Of a stretch of DNA of 43,734 bases, positions 28,824 through 38,181 are shown one piece after another (within the stretch, counting starts at the first letter, position 1; each line of letters starts with the position of its first letter). Both the position numbers and the translations under genes were made by a program. The DNA lies in the NCBI GenBank assembly GCA_947624105.1, contig CANQIX010000006.1, positions 1 to 43,734 of the forward strand, written 5' to 3'. The DNA is from an uncultured Clostridia bacterium (lineage in GTDB: Bacteria > Bacillota > Clostridia > Christensenellales > UBA1242). Below the pieces are notes generated by a model. The model was not told where the DNA came from and ran no database searches. It saw only the letters and a program-made list of their open reading frames with translations.

Positions 28824-29312
28824 ATGGCAGTTAGAAATGTGATTAAAATAGGCAACCAAACGTTGCGCAAAAAATCGAAAGAAGTGGTAAGTTTTGACGA
28901 AGAACTTGGCACTCTTCTTGACGATATGAAAAAGACTATGATTGAAAAAAATGGGTTGGGCATCTCCGCAGTGCAAGTTGGAGTGCTAAGACGCGCCATT
29001 GTTATCGACCTTGAAGATGGCGAATATCTTGAAATAATAAATCCAGAAATAATAAAGACAAAGGGTTCAAAGGTGGCAGACGAGGGGTGCTTGTCTGTTC
29101 CAGGGTTTTATTGCGAAGTGAAAAGACCTAAATATGTGATGATTAAGGCGCAAGATAGAAATGGAGAAACATATACTTTTGAAGCAGAAGATATGACGGC
29201 AAGATGTATTTGCCACGAAATCGACCACCTCAACGGAATCTTGTTTGTCGACCACACAAAACAGGGGCAGGAATATCGCAGCCAGGTTGAAAAGAACTTT
29301 AAAGCAGAGTAG
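28824..29312 (+). CDS. def: Peptide deformylase
   Basis: GISAVQVG, EGCLSVPG, CHEIDHLNG. Confidence 0.97.
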   Translation: MAVRNVIKIGNQTLRKKSKEVVSFDEELGTLLDDMKKTMIEKNGLGISAVQVGVLRRAIVIDLEDGEYLEIINPEIIKTKGSKVADEGCLSVPGFYCEVKRPKYVMIKAQDRNGETYTFEAEDMTARCICHEIDHLNGILFVDHTKQGQEYRSQVEKNFKAE

Positions 29313-29320
29313 GAGGGAAG

Positions 29321-30232
29321 ATGAAGATTTTGTTTTTTGGAACTCCGCTGTTTGCTGAGATAGTCCTAAAAAAAGTGATGCAAAAACACGAGGTTGCTGG
29401 GGTTGTTTGTCGAAGTGATAAGCCGGCAAATCGTGGGAAGAAGATGGTTGCACCGGAGATAAAGAACTTTGCACTTGCAAACGGCATTCCGGTATACCAA
29501 TTCGAAAAATTAAAGCCAGAACTTGACACTTTTAGAGCGATTGATTGTGATATCTTTGTTACCGCGTCCTACGGAAAGATTTTGCCTAAGGATTTGCTAG
29601 ATATCAAAATGTGCATAAATGTGCACCCATCACTTTTGCCAAAATATCGCGGTGCAACGCCAATCCAAAACGCCCTCTTAAATGGCGACACTTTAACAGG
29701 CGTAACCATAATGAAGACGGAAGTTGGAATGGACGATGGAGATATTTTGCTTCAAGAGGAAGTTAAAATCGCCGAGGACGACGATTATAACACTCTCTTG
29801 CCAAAACTTGCAGAAGTGGGCGGAGAGATGCTTATTAAGGCGCTTGAACAGATTGAAAATAAAACGGTGAAATTTCAAAAGCAAGACGAATCGCAGGCAA
29901 CCTTTGTGAAACTTATACAAAAGGAAGACGGACTTTTGGATTTCTCCCTTCCAGCCGAAAGATTAAAAAATATGGTAAGAGCCTATGTCGATTCTCCAGT
30001 CGCGTATTTTAATTTGGGCGACGACAGAATAAAGGTCTATAAAGCGGAAGCGGTTAGTGGCTTTGATAATCTTGAAGTTGGGGAAATTTACACCACAAAA
30101 AAAGAGTTCTATGTCAAAGCACAGGAGGGCGCTTTAAAAATTTTGAAGTGCCAATGCGCCGGCGGAAAAGTGCTTGACGCTCCAAACTTTTTGAACGGAT
30201 ACAGATTTAAAGATAAAAAGGTTACAGTATGA
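29321..30232 (+). CDS. fmt: Methionyl-tRNA formyltransferase
   Basis: FFGTPLFAE, NVHPSLLPKYRGATPIQNALLNGD. Confidence 0.97.
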   Translation: MKILFFGTPLFAEIVLKKVMQKHEVAGVVCRSDKPANRGKKMVAPEIKNFALANGIPVYQFEKLKPELDTFRAIDCDIFVTASYGKILPKDLLDIKMCINVHPSLLPKYRGATPIQNALLNGDTLTGVTIMKTEVGMDDGDILLQEEVKIAEDDDYNTLLPKLAEVGGEMLIKALEQIENKTVKFQKQDESQATFVKLIQKEDGLLDFSLPAERLKNMVRAYVDSPVAYFNLGDDRIKVYKAEAVSGFDNLEVGEIYTTKKEFYVKAQEGALKILKCQCAGGKVLDAPNFLNGYRFKDKKVTV

Positions 30233-31257
30233 TTCTTGATTTGACGCTTGGGGAAATTTATGAATATGTGGAGAAACTCGGTTTGCCTAAATTTAGGGGT
30301 AAGCAGATTTTTGACGCCCTTATGCAGTGCAAAACGCTGGAAGAGATAACAAACATTCCTCAGGTGGTGAAAGACAAGATTGAAAAGGATTATCCAAAAT
30401 ATAACATCTTAAAATTACTTGAAAGCAAAGACGGAACAAAAAAGATGGCGCTTGAACTTGCCGACAAAAGCATAGTTGAAAGCGTGCTACTTAAATATAA
30501 ATATGGTTACACAGTGTGCGTGTCCACTCAAGTTGGGTGCAGAATGGGTTGCAAATTTTGCGCCTCTACAATCGGCGGACTTCAACGCAATCTATCTGCT
30601 GGCGAAATACTGCTGCAAATTTTGGTGTTTAACAAACTTTTAGGCGGTGGAAGTAAGGACGAAAGAAAGGTTACAAACGTTGTGCTTATGGGGGCAGGAG
30701 AACCTCTTGACAACTATGAAAATGTAATATCGTTTCTAAGACTCGTTTCAAATCCAGACGGACTTAACATAAGTCAGCGCAACATTTCGTTGTCGACCTG
30801 CGGAATCGTGCCAAAGATAAGGCAACTTGCCGATGACGGCTTCAATGTTACGCTTACAATTTCTCTGCACGCACCAAATGATGAGATAAGAAAGACAATT
30901 ATGCCAATTGCAAACGCCTTTACAATCAAAGAGATTCTCTCTGCGTGCGATTATTATTTTGCAAAGACGGGGCGAAGAGTGATATTTGAATACTCCCTCA
31001 TTGACGGCGTGAATGCAAGCGAAGAAAATATGCGAGAGTTATCTAAAATTCTTAAAGGGAAGGCGTGCCACGTCAATCTTATTCCACTAAACTCTGTCAA
31101 AGAGAAAAATCTCATAGGGGTAAATCGCAAAAAGGCTTATGTTTTGTGCGGACTTCTTGAAAGGCTTGGAACAAGCGCAACGGTTAGACGCACTATGGGC
31201 GAGGATATCGAAGGCGCGTGCGGACAACTTAGGAACAAACTTGGAGGCGCAAGATGA
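30229..31257 (+). CDS. rlmN: 23S rRNA/tRNA adenine-C2 methyltransferase RlmN
   Basis: radical SAM CRMGCKFCAST, GAGEPLDNYENV. Confidence 0.97.
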   Translation: MILDLTLGEIYEYVEKLGLPKFRGKQIFDALMQCKTLEEITNIPQVVKDKIEKDYPKYNILKLLESKDGTKKMALELADKSIVESVLLKYKYGYTVCVSTQVGCRMGCKFCASTIGGLQRNLSAGEILLQILVFNKLLGGGSKDERKVTNVVLMGAGEPLDNYENVISFLRLVSNPDGLNISQRNISLSTCGIVPKIRQLADDGFNVTLTISLHAPNDEIRKTIMPIANAFTIKEILSACDYYFAKTGRRVIFEYSLIDGVNASEENMRELSKILKGKACHVNLIPLNSVKEKNLIGVNRKKAYVLCGLLERLGTSATVRRTMGEDIEGACGQLRNKLGGAR

Positions 31258-32099
31258 TTGAAGGACTTGTGCTTAAAAAGAATGCCGATAAGTTTGATGT
31301 GCTTTTAGGCGGAGAGGTTCACACTATTGTTGCGCGAAATCTAAAAAAAGATGGCGTGTTTGTGGGCGACAGGGTGATGGTCGATGAGGCGACTATGGCA
31401 ATAGGCGAAGTTTGCAAGCGTAAGAATCTTCTCATAAGGCCGCCAATGGCAAATCTCGATTCTATGATTATTGTGATTGCGCAAAAACCTAAGCCAGATT
31501 TTTTGCTTGTCGATAAGTTGCTCATCTTCTGCGTGTTAAACGGAATAAAACCTGTTCTGTGCGTCAATAAAGCCGATTTGGGCGAAGATTTTGTCAATTT
31601 TGTGAAGGAAAATTATCAAAACATAACCGACCTTGTTGTCATCTCCACACTAGATAACAGCGTTGAAAAGATAAAGAAACACATAAGTGGCATAACCGCT
31701 TTGGCAGGGCAGAGCGCAGTTGGAAAGTCATCGATAATAAATGCTCTTCTTGGAGAGTCAAAAACGGTGATAGGGGAATTTAGTAAAAAGGTGGAAAGAG
31801 GCAAGCAGACAACCCGCATTGTCGAATTGTATATGCTTGGAAAAGACAATTTTATCGCAGACACTACCGGTTTTTCAAAACTAGATGCATCACTACTTGA
31901 ACTTGACGAGCGAGATTTAAAGCGATATTATCCAGAGTTTTTGAAATACGCCGAAAAATGCAAATACAAAAGTTGTGTGCATTTAAGCGACAAAGATTGC
32001 GGAGTTGTTGACGCGTTAAAGCGGGGCAAAATCACCGAACTAAGATACAAAAATTATGTTGCACTATACGAAAATTTAAAAAGCATCAAAAAGTTTTGA
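31254..32099 (+). CDS. rsgA: Ribosome small subunit GTPase A
   Basis: circularly permuted GTPase: NKAD, GQSAVGKSSIINAL, DTTGF, C-terminal Cys/His zinc site. Confidence 0.95.
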   Translation: MIEGLVLKKNADKFDVLLGGEVHTIVARNLKKDGVFVGDRVMVDEATMAIGEVCKRKNLLIRPPMANLDSMIIVIAQKPKPDFLLVDKLLIFCVLNGIKPVLCVNKADLGEDFVNFVKENYQNITDLVVISTLDNSVEKIKKHISGITALAGQSAVGKSSIINALLGESKTVIGEFSKKVERGKQTTRIVELYMLGKDNFIADTTGFSKLDASLLELDERDLKRYYPEFLKYAEKCKYKSCVHLSDKDCGVVDALKRGKITELRYKNYVALYENLKSIKKF

Positions 32100-32145
32100 T
32101 TTTTTATCGCTTTTTGATATCCTAATAATATTGTAAGGAGCGAAT

Positions 32146-32853
32146 ATGAAAAGAGGGGTTGATATAGCACTGTCAACTGATCCAATAAAGGAAGGGTTGC
32201 AAAATATCGTAGACTACGCAAGAGAAATGCAAGACTATGCGGAGTTTCTTCACTGCGACATTATGAACAGCAATTTTGTTAAAAAGACAAATTTTGATTA
32301 CACTGTTGTAAGCGCGGTTAACTCTGGAAGTGCAATTATGCTTGACTGCCACTTGATGGTCAACGAGCCAGCAGAGGACGTTATTAAGTATATCGAAGCC
32401 GGCGCAAATGTTGTTACGGTGCATTACGAGGCGTTTCAAAACAAAGAACAACTTGCAAACACCATCTCTTTCATTAAAGAAAACAATACCCTTGCCGGAA
32501 TTTCGCTTAAGGTAACAACGCCATTTAAAGAGATTAGGGCATACGCATACAACTGCGACATCGTGCTTGTTATGGGAGTTGAAATTGGCGCAAGTGGGCA
32601 GTCGACTTTTAAAGAGGCGTATGAAAAAGTTGCCGAAATCGACAAGTTTAGAAGAGATAACAACCTACGCTTTAAAATTGAATTTGACGGCGGAGTAAAC
32701 GAGACTAATGCAGGGCTTTTAAAGGAACTTGGAGTTGATATTCTTGTTTCAGGTTCTTATGTATATAATTCTAAGGATAGGAGCAAGGCTATTGAAAAGT
32801 TAAGACAAGCACCTCCTATAACCCTTGAAGAATTTAACGAAAAAAACGCTTAA
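32146..32853 (+). CDS. rpe: Ribulose-phosphate 3-epimerase family (divergent)
   Basis: LHCDIMNSNFV, DCHLMV, VTVHYEA, EFDGGVNETN; phosphate-binding region altered. Confidence 0.85.
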   Translation: MKRGVDIALSTDPIKEGLQNIVDYAREMQDYAEFLHCDIMNSNFVKKTNFDYTVVSAVNSGSAIMLDCHLMVNEPAEDVIKYIEAGANVVTVHYEAFQNKEQLANTISFIKENNTLAGISLKVTTPFKEIRAYAYNCDIVLVMGVEIGASGQSTFKEAYEKVAEIDKFRRDNNLRFKIEFDGGVNETNAGLLKELGVDILVSGSYVYNSKDRSKAIEKLRQAPPITLEEFNEKNA

Positions 32854-32882
32854 TATGCTTAAAAATAATGCAAATTTGTCTA

Positions 32883-32911
32883 TTGACTATTGCATTATTT
32901 TATGTTATAAT
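32883..32911 (+). promoter_or_regulatory. Sigma-A promoter TTGACT-17-TATAAT of ankyrin gene
   Basis: read directly; SD aggagg downstream. Confidence 0.75.
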
Positions 32912-32941
32912 TCAAACGTAAATTTATTTTAGGAGGGCAAT

Positions 32942-34207
32942 ATGCTTAGAATCAATTCATCAGCATGGACACCTGCTCACGCAGAACTTGAACGTTTAAT
33001 GGAAAACGGCGACGTAATGTCGTTTAAAGTAATGTTAACTCAACTTTCAAAAAGGCCAGATTTCGACATCAATGCTCGCGCTTACAACGGAAATAGTTTG
33101 CTTCATATGGCAGCAAGACTTTCCGCTTTTCACGAGGCCGAATGTGTTGAAATGGCAGACGAACTTGTAAACCTTGGCGCAGATATCAATTTGCAAAACG
33201 CTTACCACAACACACCAGTTTGCGAGGCAATCAACAGACGCTCTAAGGGAATGATAAAGTTTTTGATTGAAAACAAAGCAGACTTATCAATCCAGGGCGA
33301 AAGAGGAAAATATCCACAAGAACTTGCCGAAGAACTTCCAGCAAAAACTCTTGCAGAAACCGGACACAACAAAGAAGTTGTTTCACTTGTAAGAGCAGGA
33401 CACGCAAAACAAGGTGTTTATGTTTACAAATGGACAGGTGAGCATAGAAAACTTTCAAAACTTTTAAGCGAAGAAAAATATGACGAATTTGTTGATGAAT
33501 TAGATAAGGCTCTTGACGACCCATACTTCTCAGTAAACGCAAAAGACGCCATTGGATATTCTCTTCTTCATCAAGCAACTTACACATCAAACGAGGGCGC
33601 AGTAAAAGCCATCGATGCACTTCTTGTAAGGGGCGCAGATGTAAATTCGAGAAACGAAAATGATGTTACTCCAGTTCTCAACGTTTGCAGAACAGGTTCA
33701 AGAGCAGCATTAAAACGCATATTCAAAGAAAAGCAAGCAGATGTAAACCTTATGGATAGAGAAAGAGGATATTCTGCTGCACACGTTTTGGCAGGAAGTT
33801 TTAGATTAGACGAAGAGGCAGTTGACTTACTTAAAAAGCACGGCGCCGACTTAAACGCAAAGGCTTTTAGAGGGGAAACACCACTTATGATAACTGCAAG
33901 TGTCGAACTTGAAAAGGCCGCTTACGACAAACTTCCAGAAGTTGTTGCAAAGCGCATAACATATCTTGGCAAAAACGGCGCAAAAGTAAATCAAAGAGAT
34001 GACAACGACGACACCGAACTTCACTATGCTGCATATTACTGCTACGCACCAATTATCGAAGCACTAAAAAGATTAGGCTCAGATGTAAATGCCAAAAACC
34101 ACGATGGACTCACTCCACTTAGAGTAGCAAAAAAAGAAAACGTTGATGAAAAATCTTTGAAACTTCTTGCAACCGAAAATACAAAATCTGACGAAGTTCA
34201 AATTTAA
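32942..34207 (+). CDS. Ankyrin-repeat protein (421 aa), no signal peptide
   Basis: repeats such as NGNSLLHMAARLS, LVNLGADINLQNAYHNTPVCEA, GADVNSRNENDVTPVL, LHYAAYYCYAPIIEALKRLGSDVNAKNHDGLTPL. Confidence 0.93.
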   Translation: MLRINSSAWTPAHAELERLMENGDVMSFKVMLTQLSKRPDFDINARAYNGNSLLHMAARLSAFHEAECVEMADELVNLGADINLQNAYHNTPVCEAINRRSKGMIKFLIENKADLSIQGERGKYPQELAEELPAKTLAETGHNKEVVSLVRAGHAKQGVYVYKWTGEHRKLSKLLSEEKYDEFVDELDKALDDPYFSVNAKDAIGYSLLHQATYTSNEGAVKAIDALLVRGADVNSRNENDVTPVLNVCRTGSRAALKRIFKEKQADVNLMDRERGYSAAHVLAGSFRLDEEAVDLLKKHGADLNAKAFRGETPLMITASVELEKAAYDKLPEVVAKRITYLGKNGAKVNQRDDNDDTELHYAAYYCYAPIIEALKRLGSDVNAKNHDGLTPLRVAKKENVDEKSLKLLATENTKSDEVQI

Positions 34208-34228
34208 TAAATAGAAATTTTAAAATAA

Positions 34229-34260
34229 AAAATATCGCCAAAGTAGGCGATATTTTTTTT
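34229..34260. terminator. Shared bidirectional terminator (ankyrin gene / tRNA-Glu)
   Basis: AAAATATCGCC-AAAGTA-GGCGATATTTTTTTT. Confidence 0.8.
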
Positions 34261-34334
34261 GGTAGTCCCAAGGAGAATCGAACTCCTGATTCTGCCGTGA
34301 GAGGGCAGCGTCTTAACCGCTTGACCATGGGACC
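34260..34334 (-). tRNA. tRNA-Glu (CTC anticodon), CCA encoded
   Basis: reverse complement GGTCCCATGGTCAAGCGGTTAAGACGCTGCCCTCTCACGGCAGAATCAGGAGTTCGATTCTCCTTGGGACTACCA folds as a cloverleaf. Confidence 0.95.
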
Positions 34335-34433
34335 AATCACGCAGTGAGTATAACATAGAAATTGCCACAAAGTCAAGGGATTTTCGACTAGAAAGTTTTT
34401 TAAGCGATATTTTTATTGGTAAAAAGAGAAATT

Positions 34434-35732
34434 TTATATTTTTAGCACAAAAGATTTTATCTCTTTTGCGTATTTTTTTGCTTTGTTTAAATTTTGATGT
34501 TCCACCATAATTCTTATTTTGCTTTCTGTTCCGCTTGCACGCACAAGCACACGCCCGTTTGGAGATATTTTGTTGCAGATTGCAGAGGTTAGGTCGCGCA
34601 GTTTTTCGTTGTTAATGACTTTAATTTTGTCCTTTACAACAACGTCCATATTTGCCTGTGGGAGAAGTTCGGCATCGAAAAGTTGGGAGAGGGAAGAGTG
34701 CGTTTTGAACATCGCTTTGCTTAGTTGTAGAGCGGTCAAAATGCCATCTCCGGTGTTTAGATAGTTGCGAATTATTATATGCCCAGATTGTTCTCCACCA
34801 AGCGAGAGATTCATATTTTCCATCGCTTCAATCACATATTTGTCGCCGATATCTGTGCGAATCAAGTTTATTTTGTTTTGGTTTAGCGCTGTCATTATGC
34901 CACTATTGGTGTGGCTTGTTCCAACAACTGTGTTTGAATAAAGCCTGCCTTCCCCTTTAAGCATCTTCGCCAAAATATACAGAACTTTGTCGCCGTCAAA
35001 AACTTCCAAATTTGAATCGACTGCAATCAATCTGTCGGCATCTCCATCGAAGGCGAAACCAACATCTGCCTTTTTTGATTTTACAAGTTTTATCAAATTT
35101 TCGATATGTAAACTGCCACAATTTTCGTTTATCTTTTGACCTAAGTTTTTGCAAGCGGTGGTGTATACCGTTGCGCCTAACTTTTTAAACACCTTTGGAG
35201 CGATTTTGTAAGATGCTCCGTTGCTGCCGTCAAGACATATTTTAAACCCACTAAGGTCGATTTTTGCTGTTGAAAGCAGAAAATCTATGTATTTTTTGCT
35301 CAAATCTCTCTGCGTGTATGTGCCGTAGTTTGTGTTTTCAACAAGGCACGAAAAATACGATTCGAGGTCGTTTTCTTCGGCATCGTTCATTTTTTGACCA
35401 TTTGACTTAATTACTTTTATGCCGTTATATTCGGGTGGATTGTGTGAGGCGGAAATCATCACTCCATAGTCAAAGCCGAGTTCGGTTGTTAGGTATGAAA
35501 TGCAGGCGGTTGGAACGATTCCGCTGTCAACAACTTCTCCTCCGCCAAGCATAGCCCCACAGGCGAGGGCAACTTTAAGTATACCAGAAGAAACGCGGGT
35601 GTCAGAGCCAATCAAAATTTTAGGATTTTTAATTTTTTGCGTAAGTGCATTTCCAACACTTTCTGCAAGATTTGCCGTCAAAGTTTGATTAAATATCCCT
35701 CTAATTCCGTCAGTTCCAAAAAAATTTGCCAT
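34434..35732 (-). CDS. glmM: Phosphoglucosamine mutase
   Basis: FGTDGIRG, ISASHNPPEYNGIK, FDGDADR, GGEQSGH. Confidence 0.97.
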   Translation of the reverse strand: MANFFGTDGIRGIFNQTLTANLAESVGNALTQKIKNPKILIGSDTRVSSGILKVALACGAMLGGGEVVDSGIVPTACISYLTTELGFDYGVMISASHNPPEYNGIKVIKSNGQKMNDAEENDLESYFSCLVENTNYGTYTQRDLSKKYIDFLLSTAKIDLSGFKICLDGSNGASYKIAPKVFKKLGATVYTTACKNLGQKINENCGSLHIENLIKLVKSKKADVGFAFDGDADRLIAVDSNLEVFDGDKVLYILAKMLKGEGRLYSNTVVGTSHTNSGIMTALNQNKINLIRTDIGDKYVIEAMENMNLSLGGEQSGHIIIRNYLNTGDGILTALQLSKAMFKTHSSLSQLFDAELLPQANMDVVVKDKIKVINNEKLRDLTSAICNKISPNGRVLVRASGTESKIRIMVEHQNLNKAKKYAKEIKSFVLKI

Positions 35733-35792
35733 AATTTGCTCCTATTTTTTACTTATGAAGGGCGGAAATAAAATGATAATTTGTTTTTTTGC

Positions 35793-35821
35793 TTGATAAA
35801 ACATTTTATGAGTAGTATAAT
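35793..35821 (+). promoter_or_regulatory. Promoter TTGATA-17-TATAAT giving an about 5-nt leader for plsC
   Basis: read directly; ATG at 35833, no SD. Confidence 0.6.
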
Positions 35822-35832
35822 ATTGTTATACT

Positions 35833-36618
35833 ATGATAGATCAAGACGGAATCGAAAGACCAGATGACTTAAATGCGCACGGCAGAAAGTTGACAGAAGG
35901 CACTCGCAAAATCAAATTCGATGAAAAATACAACTATTGTCCTAGAAATATTTTCTTTCGCATTTGGATGCTTGTGTTTAAATGTGTCGCTGGCGTTATT
36001 TTTTGCCCAATTTTCTATATAATGTATCGTGTAAAAGTTTATGGCAGAGAAAACTACCGAAAATTAAGGAAAAAACCATTCGTTGTAACATCAAATCACG
36101 TGCACGTCTTTGATATTTTTGGTGTAGGCGCAGCGGTTATGCCATTTAGAAGAATGTATACAAGCGTTCTGCAGACATCGATAAAACGACCACTACTTGG
36201 CTTTTTGATGCGTTCGGTGGGCTGCATACCAATTCCAAACACCTCTGTTGAGGGAATGCAGAAATATGAAGCCGACCTTGCCTACATACTTGAAAAGAGA
36301 AAAAATCCAATTATGTATGCTCCAGAAGGTTCGCTTTGGCCAAACTATAGGGGAATAAGACCATTCAAAAAAGGTGCGTTTGCCCTTGCAGTAAAGGACA
36401 ATGTTCCAATTCTTCCAGTTGCAGTTGTGTTTAAAAGAAAACAAAAACGCAATAAAAAATATAAATACTATCTAAATTACATAGTTGGCGAGCCTATCTA
36501 TCAAGACGAAAAGATAGAAGAAAAAACAGTGCGCATAGATGATATGCGAAACAGAACATTCAAGTGGTATGAAGATACTCTAGACAAGTGGTATGAAAAT
36601 AAAAGTTGCGGATTTTAA
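35833..36618 (+). CDS. plsC: 1-acyl-sn-glycerol-3-phosphate acyltransferase (PlsC family)
   Basis: HX4D motif NHVHVFD, YAPEGSLWPN. Confidence 0.88.
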   Translation: MIDQDGIERPDDLNAHGRKLTEGTRKIKFDEKYNYCPRNIFFRIWMLVFKCVAGVIFCPIFYIMYRVKVYGRENYRKLRKKPFVVTSNHVHVFDIFGVGAAVMPFRRMYTSVLQTSIKRPLLGFLMRSVGCIPIPNTSVEGMQKYEADLAYILEKRKNPIMYAPEGSLWPNYRGIRPFKKGAFALAVKDNVPILPVAVVFKRKQKRNKKYKYYLNYIVGEPIYQDEKIEEKTVRIDDMRNRTFKWYEDTLDKWYENKSCGF

Positions 36619-36620
36619 TC

Positions 36621-36648
36621 AAAAATAGCAGTTTTTCTGCTATTTTTT
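36621..36648 (+). terminator. Intrinsic terminator
   Basis: AAAATAGCAG-TTTTT-CTGCTATTTTTT. Confidence 0.8.
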
Positions 36649-36677
36649 CTTTTAAAACTGGCGATTTTGATTATAAG

Positions 36678-36707
36678 TTGACGATTTGAAACTTTTTATG
36701 CTAATAT
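36678..36707 (+). promoter_or_regulatory. Promoter TTGACG-18-TAATAT with TGC extended -10, 6 nt from start codon of engB
   Basis: read directly; no SD. Confidence 0.6.
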
Positions 36708-36713
36708 AAAAAT

Positions 36714-37298
36714 ATGAAAATAACCAGTGCAAAATATATGACATCGGTGGTCGATGCAAAAAATATTTTGGCAGATGACATCGTTGAATTTGCTTTTGTT
36801 GGGAGAAGTAATGTTGGAAAATCTTCGCTCATAAACTCTCTCACGGGCGTAAAAAATTTGGCAAAAACATCTTCAACTCCGGGGCTTACCAAAATGATAA
36901 ACTACTTTTTGATAAACGAGCAGTTTAAGTTTGTAGATTTACCGGGGTATGGCTATGCTAAAAGCGGACACAAACACATTGCAAACTGGGCTGGGCTTAT
37001 GGAAAAATATCTAACAAAATCGCAACTTTTGAAAACCGTTTTTGTGCTGGTGGACATTAGACACGAACCAAGCGAGTTAGATAAGATGATGCTTGAATTT
37101 TTAAATCATTATCAAATTCCATATCTTGTTATCGCAACAAAGGCAGATAAAATTGCAAAATCTAAGATAAAACAAAACATCTCAGTGATTGCAAAAGGCT
37201 TAAATATAAGGGCGGAACTGATTGTGCCATATTCAAGCACAGCACAGATAGGAAAGACTCAACTTTTGGAATATATCGAAAACACTTTGGCTATATAA
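36714..37298 (+). CDS. engB: Ribosome biogenesis GTP-binding protein YihA/YsxC
   Basis: FVGRSNVGKSSLINSL, TSSTPGLTKMINYF, DLPGYGYAK, TKADK. Confidence 0.96.
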   Translation: MKITSAKYMTSVVDAKNILADDIVEFAFVGRSNVGKSSLINSLTGVKNLAKTSSTPGLTKMINYFLINEQFKFVDLPGYGYAKSGHKHIANWAGLMEKYLTKSQLLKTVFVLVDIRHEPSELDKMMLEFLNHYQIPYLVIATKADKIAKSKIKQNISVIAKGLNIRAELIVPYSSTAQIGKTQLLEYIENTLAI

Positions 37299-37326
37299 TT
37301 ACTATATATTATATACTTAATTTTAC

Positions 37327-37355
37327 TTGACAAACTTAGTTTATTATGTTAATAT
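37327..37355 (+). promoter_or_regulatory. Sigma-A promoter TTGACA-17-TAATAT for rpsF operon
   Basis: read directly. Confidence 0.7.
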
Positions 37356-37397
37356 TTACACCGATAGTAAATCACTATCCTTGTTTTTGCGTGTAAA
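37355..37397 (+). promoter_or_regulatory. Candidate rpsF leader RNA element (possible S6:S18 autoregulatory motif)
   Basis: TTTACAC...GTGTAAA outer stem, CCG, inner hairpin GATAGT-AAATC-ACTATC; overlaps predicted -10. Confidence 0.35.
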
Positions 37398-37430
37398 AAG
37401 CAAAAACCATTAGTCCAAAAGGAGGTAGGT

Positions 37431-37712
37431 ATGAATAAGTATGAACTTATGTTTATCATTTCAGCAGACACAACTGATGAAAAGAGAGAAGAACTTATTG
37501 CAAAGTTTAAAGCGTATGTAGAATCTCACAACGGCACAGTTGAAAATGTTGAAAAGATTGGAATGAAAAAGTTTGCATACCCTATCAACTTCAAAACAGA
37601 AGGTTTCTATGTTTTGTTTAACTTAACTATGGAAGCAAAAGAAGTTGATGCTATGAACAAACTTATGACAATCACTGATGGCATTGTTAGACAAATGTTT
37701 GTCAGAAAATAA
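37431..37712 (+). CDS. rpsF: 30S ribosomal protein S6
   Basis: NKYELMFIISADTTDEKREELI; followed by ssb and rpsR. Confidence 0.96.
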   Translation: MNKYELMFIISADTTDEKREELIAKFKAYVESHNGTVENVEKIGMKKFAYPINFKTEGFYVLFNLTMEAKEVDAMNKLMTITDGIVRQMFVRK

Positions 37713-37722
37713 GGAGTAAATT

Positions 37723-38145
37723 ATGAATAAAGTTGTTTTAATTGGAAACTTAACAAGAGATCCAGAACTTACAACAACAAACAGTGGGGTTTCTGTTTGC
37801 AGATTTTCACTAGCAGTTACAAGAAGATTCCAAAGTTCTGATGGTGAAAGAGAAACAGATTTTATCAACATTGTAGTATGGCGTGCACAAGCAGACAATT
37901 GCCATAAATTTTTGAAAAAAGGTTCAAAATGTGCAGTGGTTGGACGTCTTCAAACATCAAGTTATGAAGCACAAGATGGCACTAAGAGATACACAACAGA
38001 TGTCGTTGCAGATGAAGTTGAATTTATTTCTTCTGGACGCGGTGGTGATGGCTCTTCGGACTATCAAGTTCCACAAGAATCAAAACCTCAAGAGAAGCAA
38101 ACAACTGAACTTGAAGAGATTGATGATGACAGTTTGCCATTTTAA
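37723..38145 (+). CDS. ssb: Single-stranded DNA-binding protein
   Basis: MNKVVLIGNLTRDPEL, acidic tip EIDDDSLPF. Confidence 0.97.
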   Translation: MNKVVLIGNLTRDPELTTTNSGVSVCRFSLAVTRRFQSSDGERETDFINIVVWRAQADNCHKFLKKGSKCAVVGRLQTSSYEAQDGTKRYTTDVVADEVEFISSGRGGDGSSDYQVPQESKPQEKQTTELEEIDDDSLPF

Positions 38146-38181
38146 ACTTAAAGAATTTAAAATAGTTTAAAAGGAGTTAAT

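Noticed and set aside
34119-34376. 85-aa minus-strand ORF spanning the tRNA-Glu region
   Set aside because: Overlaps a clear tRNA gene and the shared terminator; no coding signal
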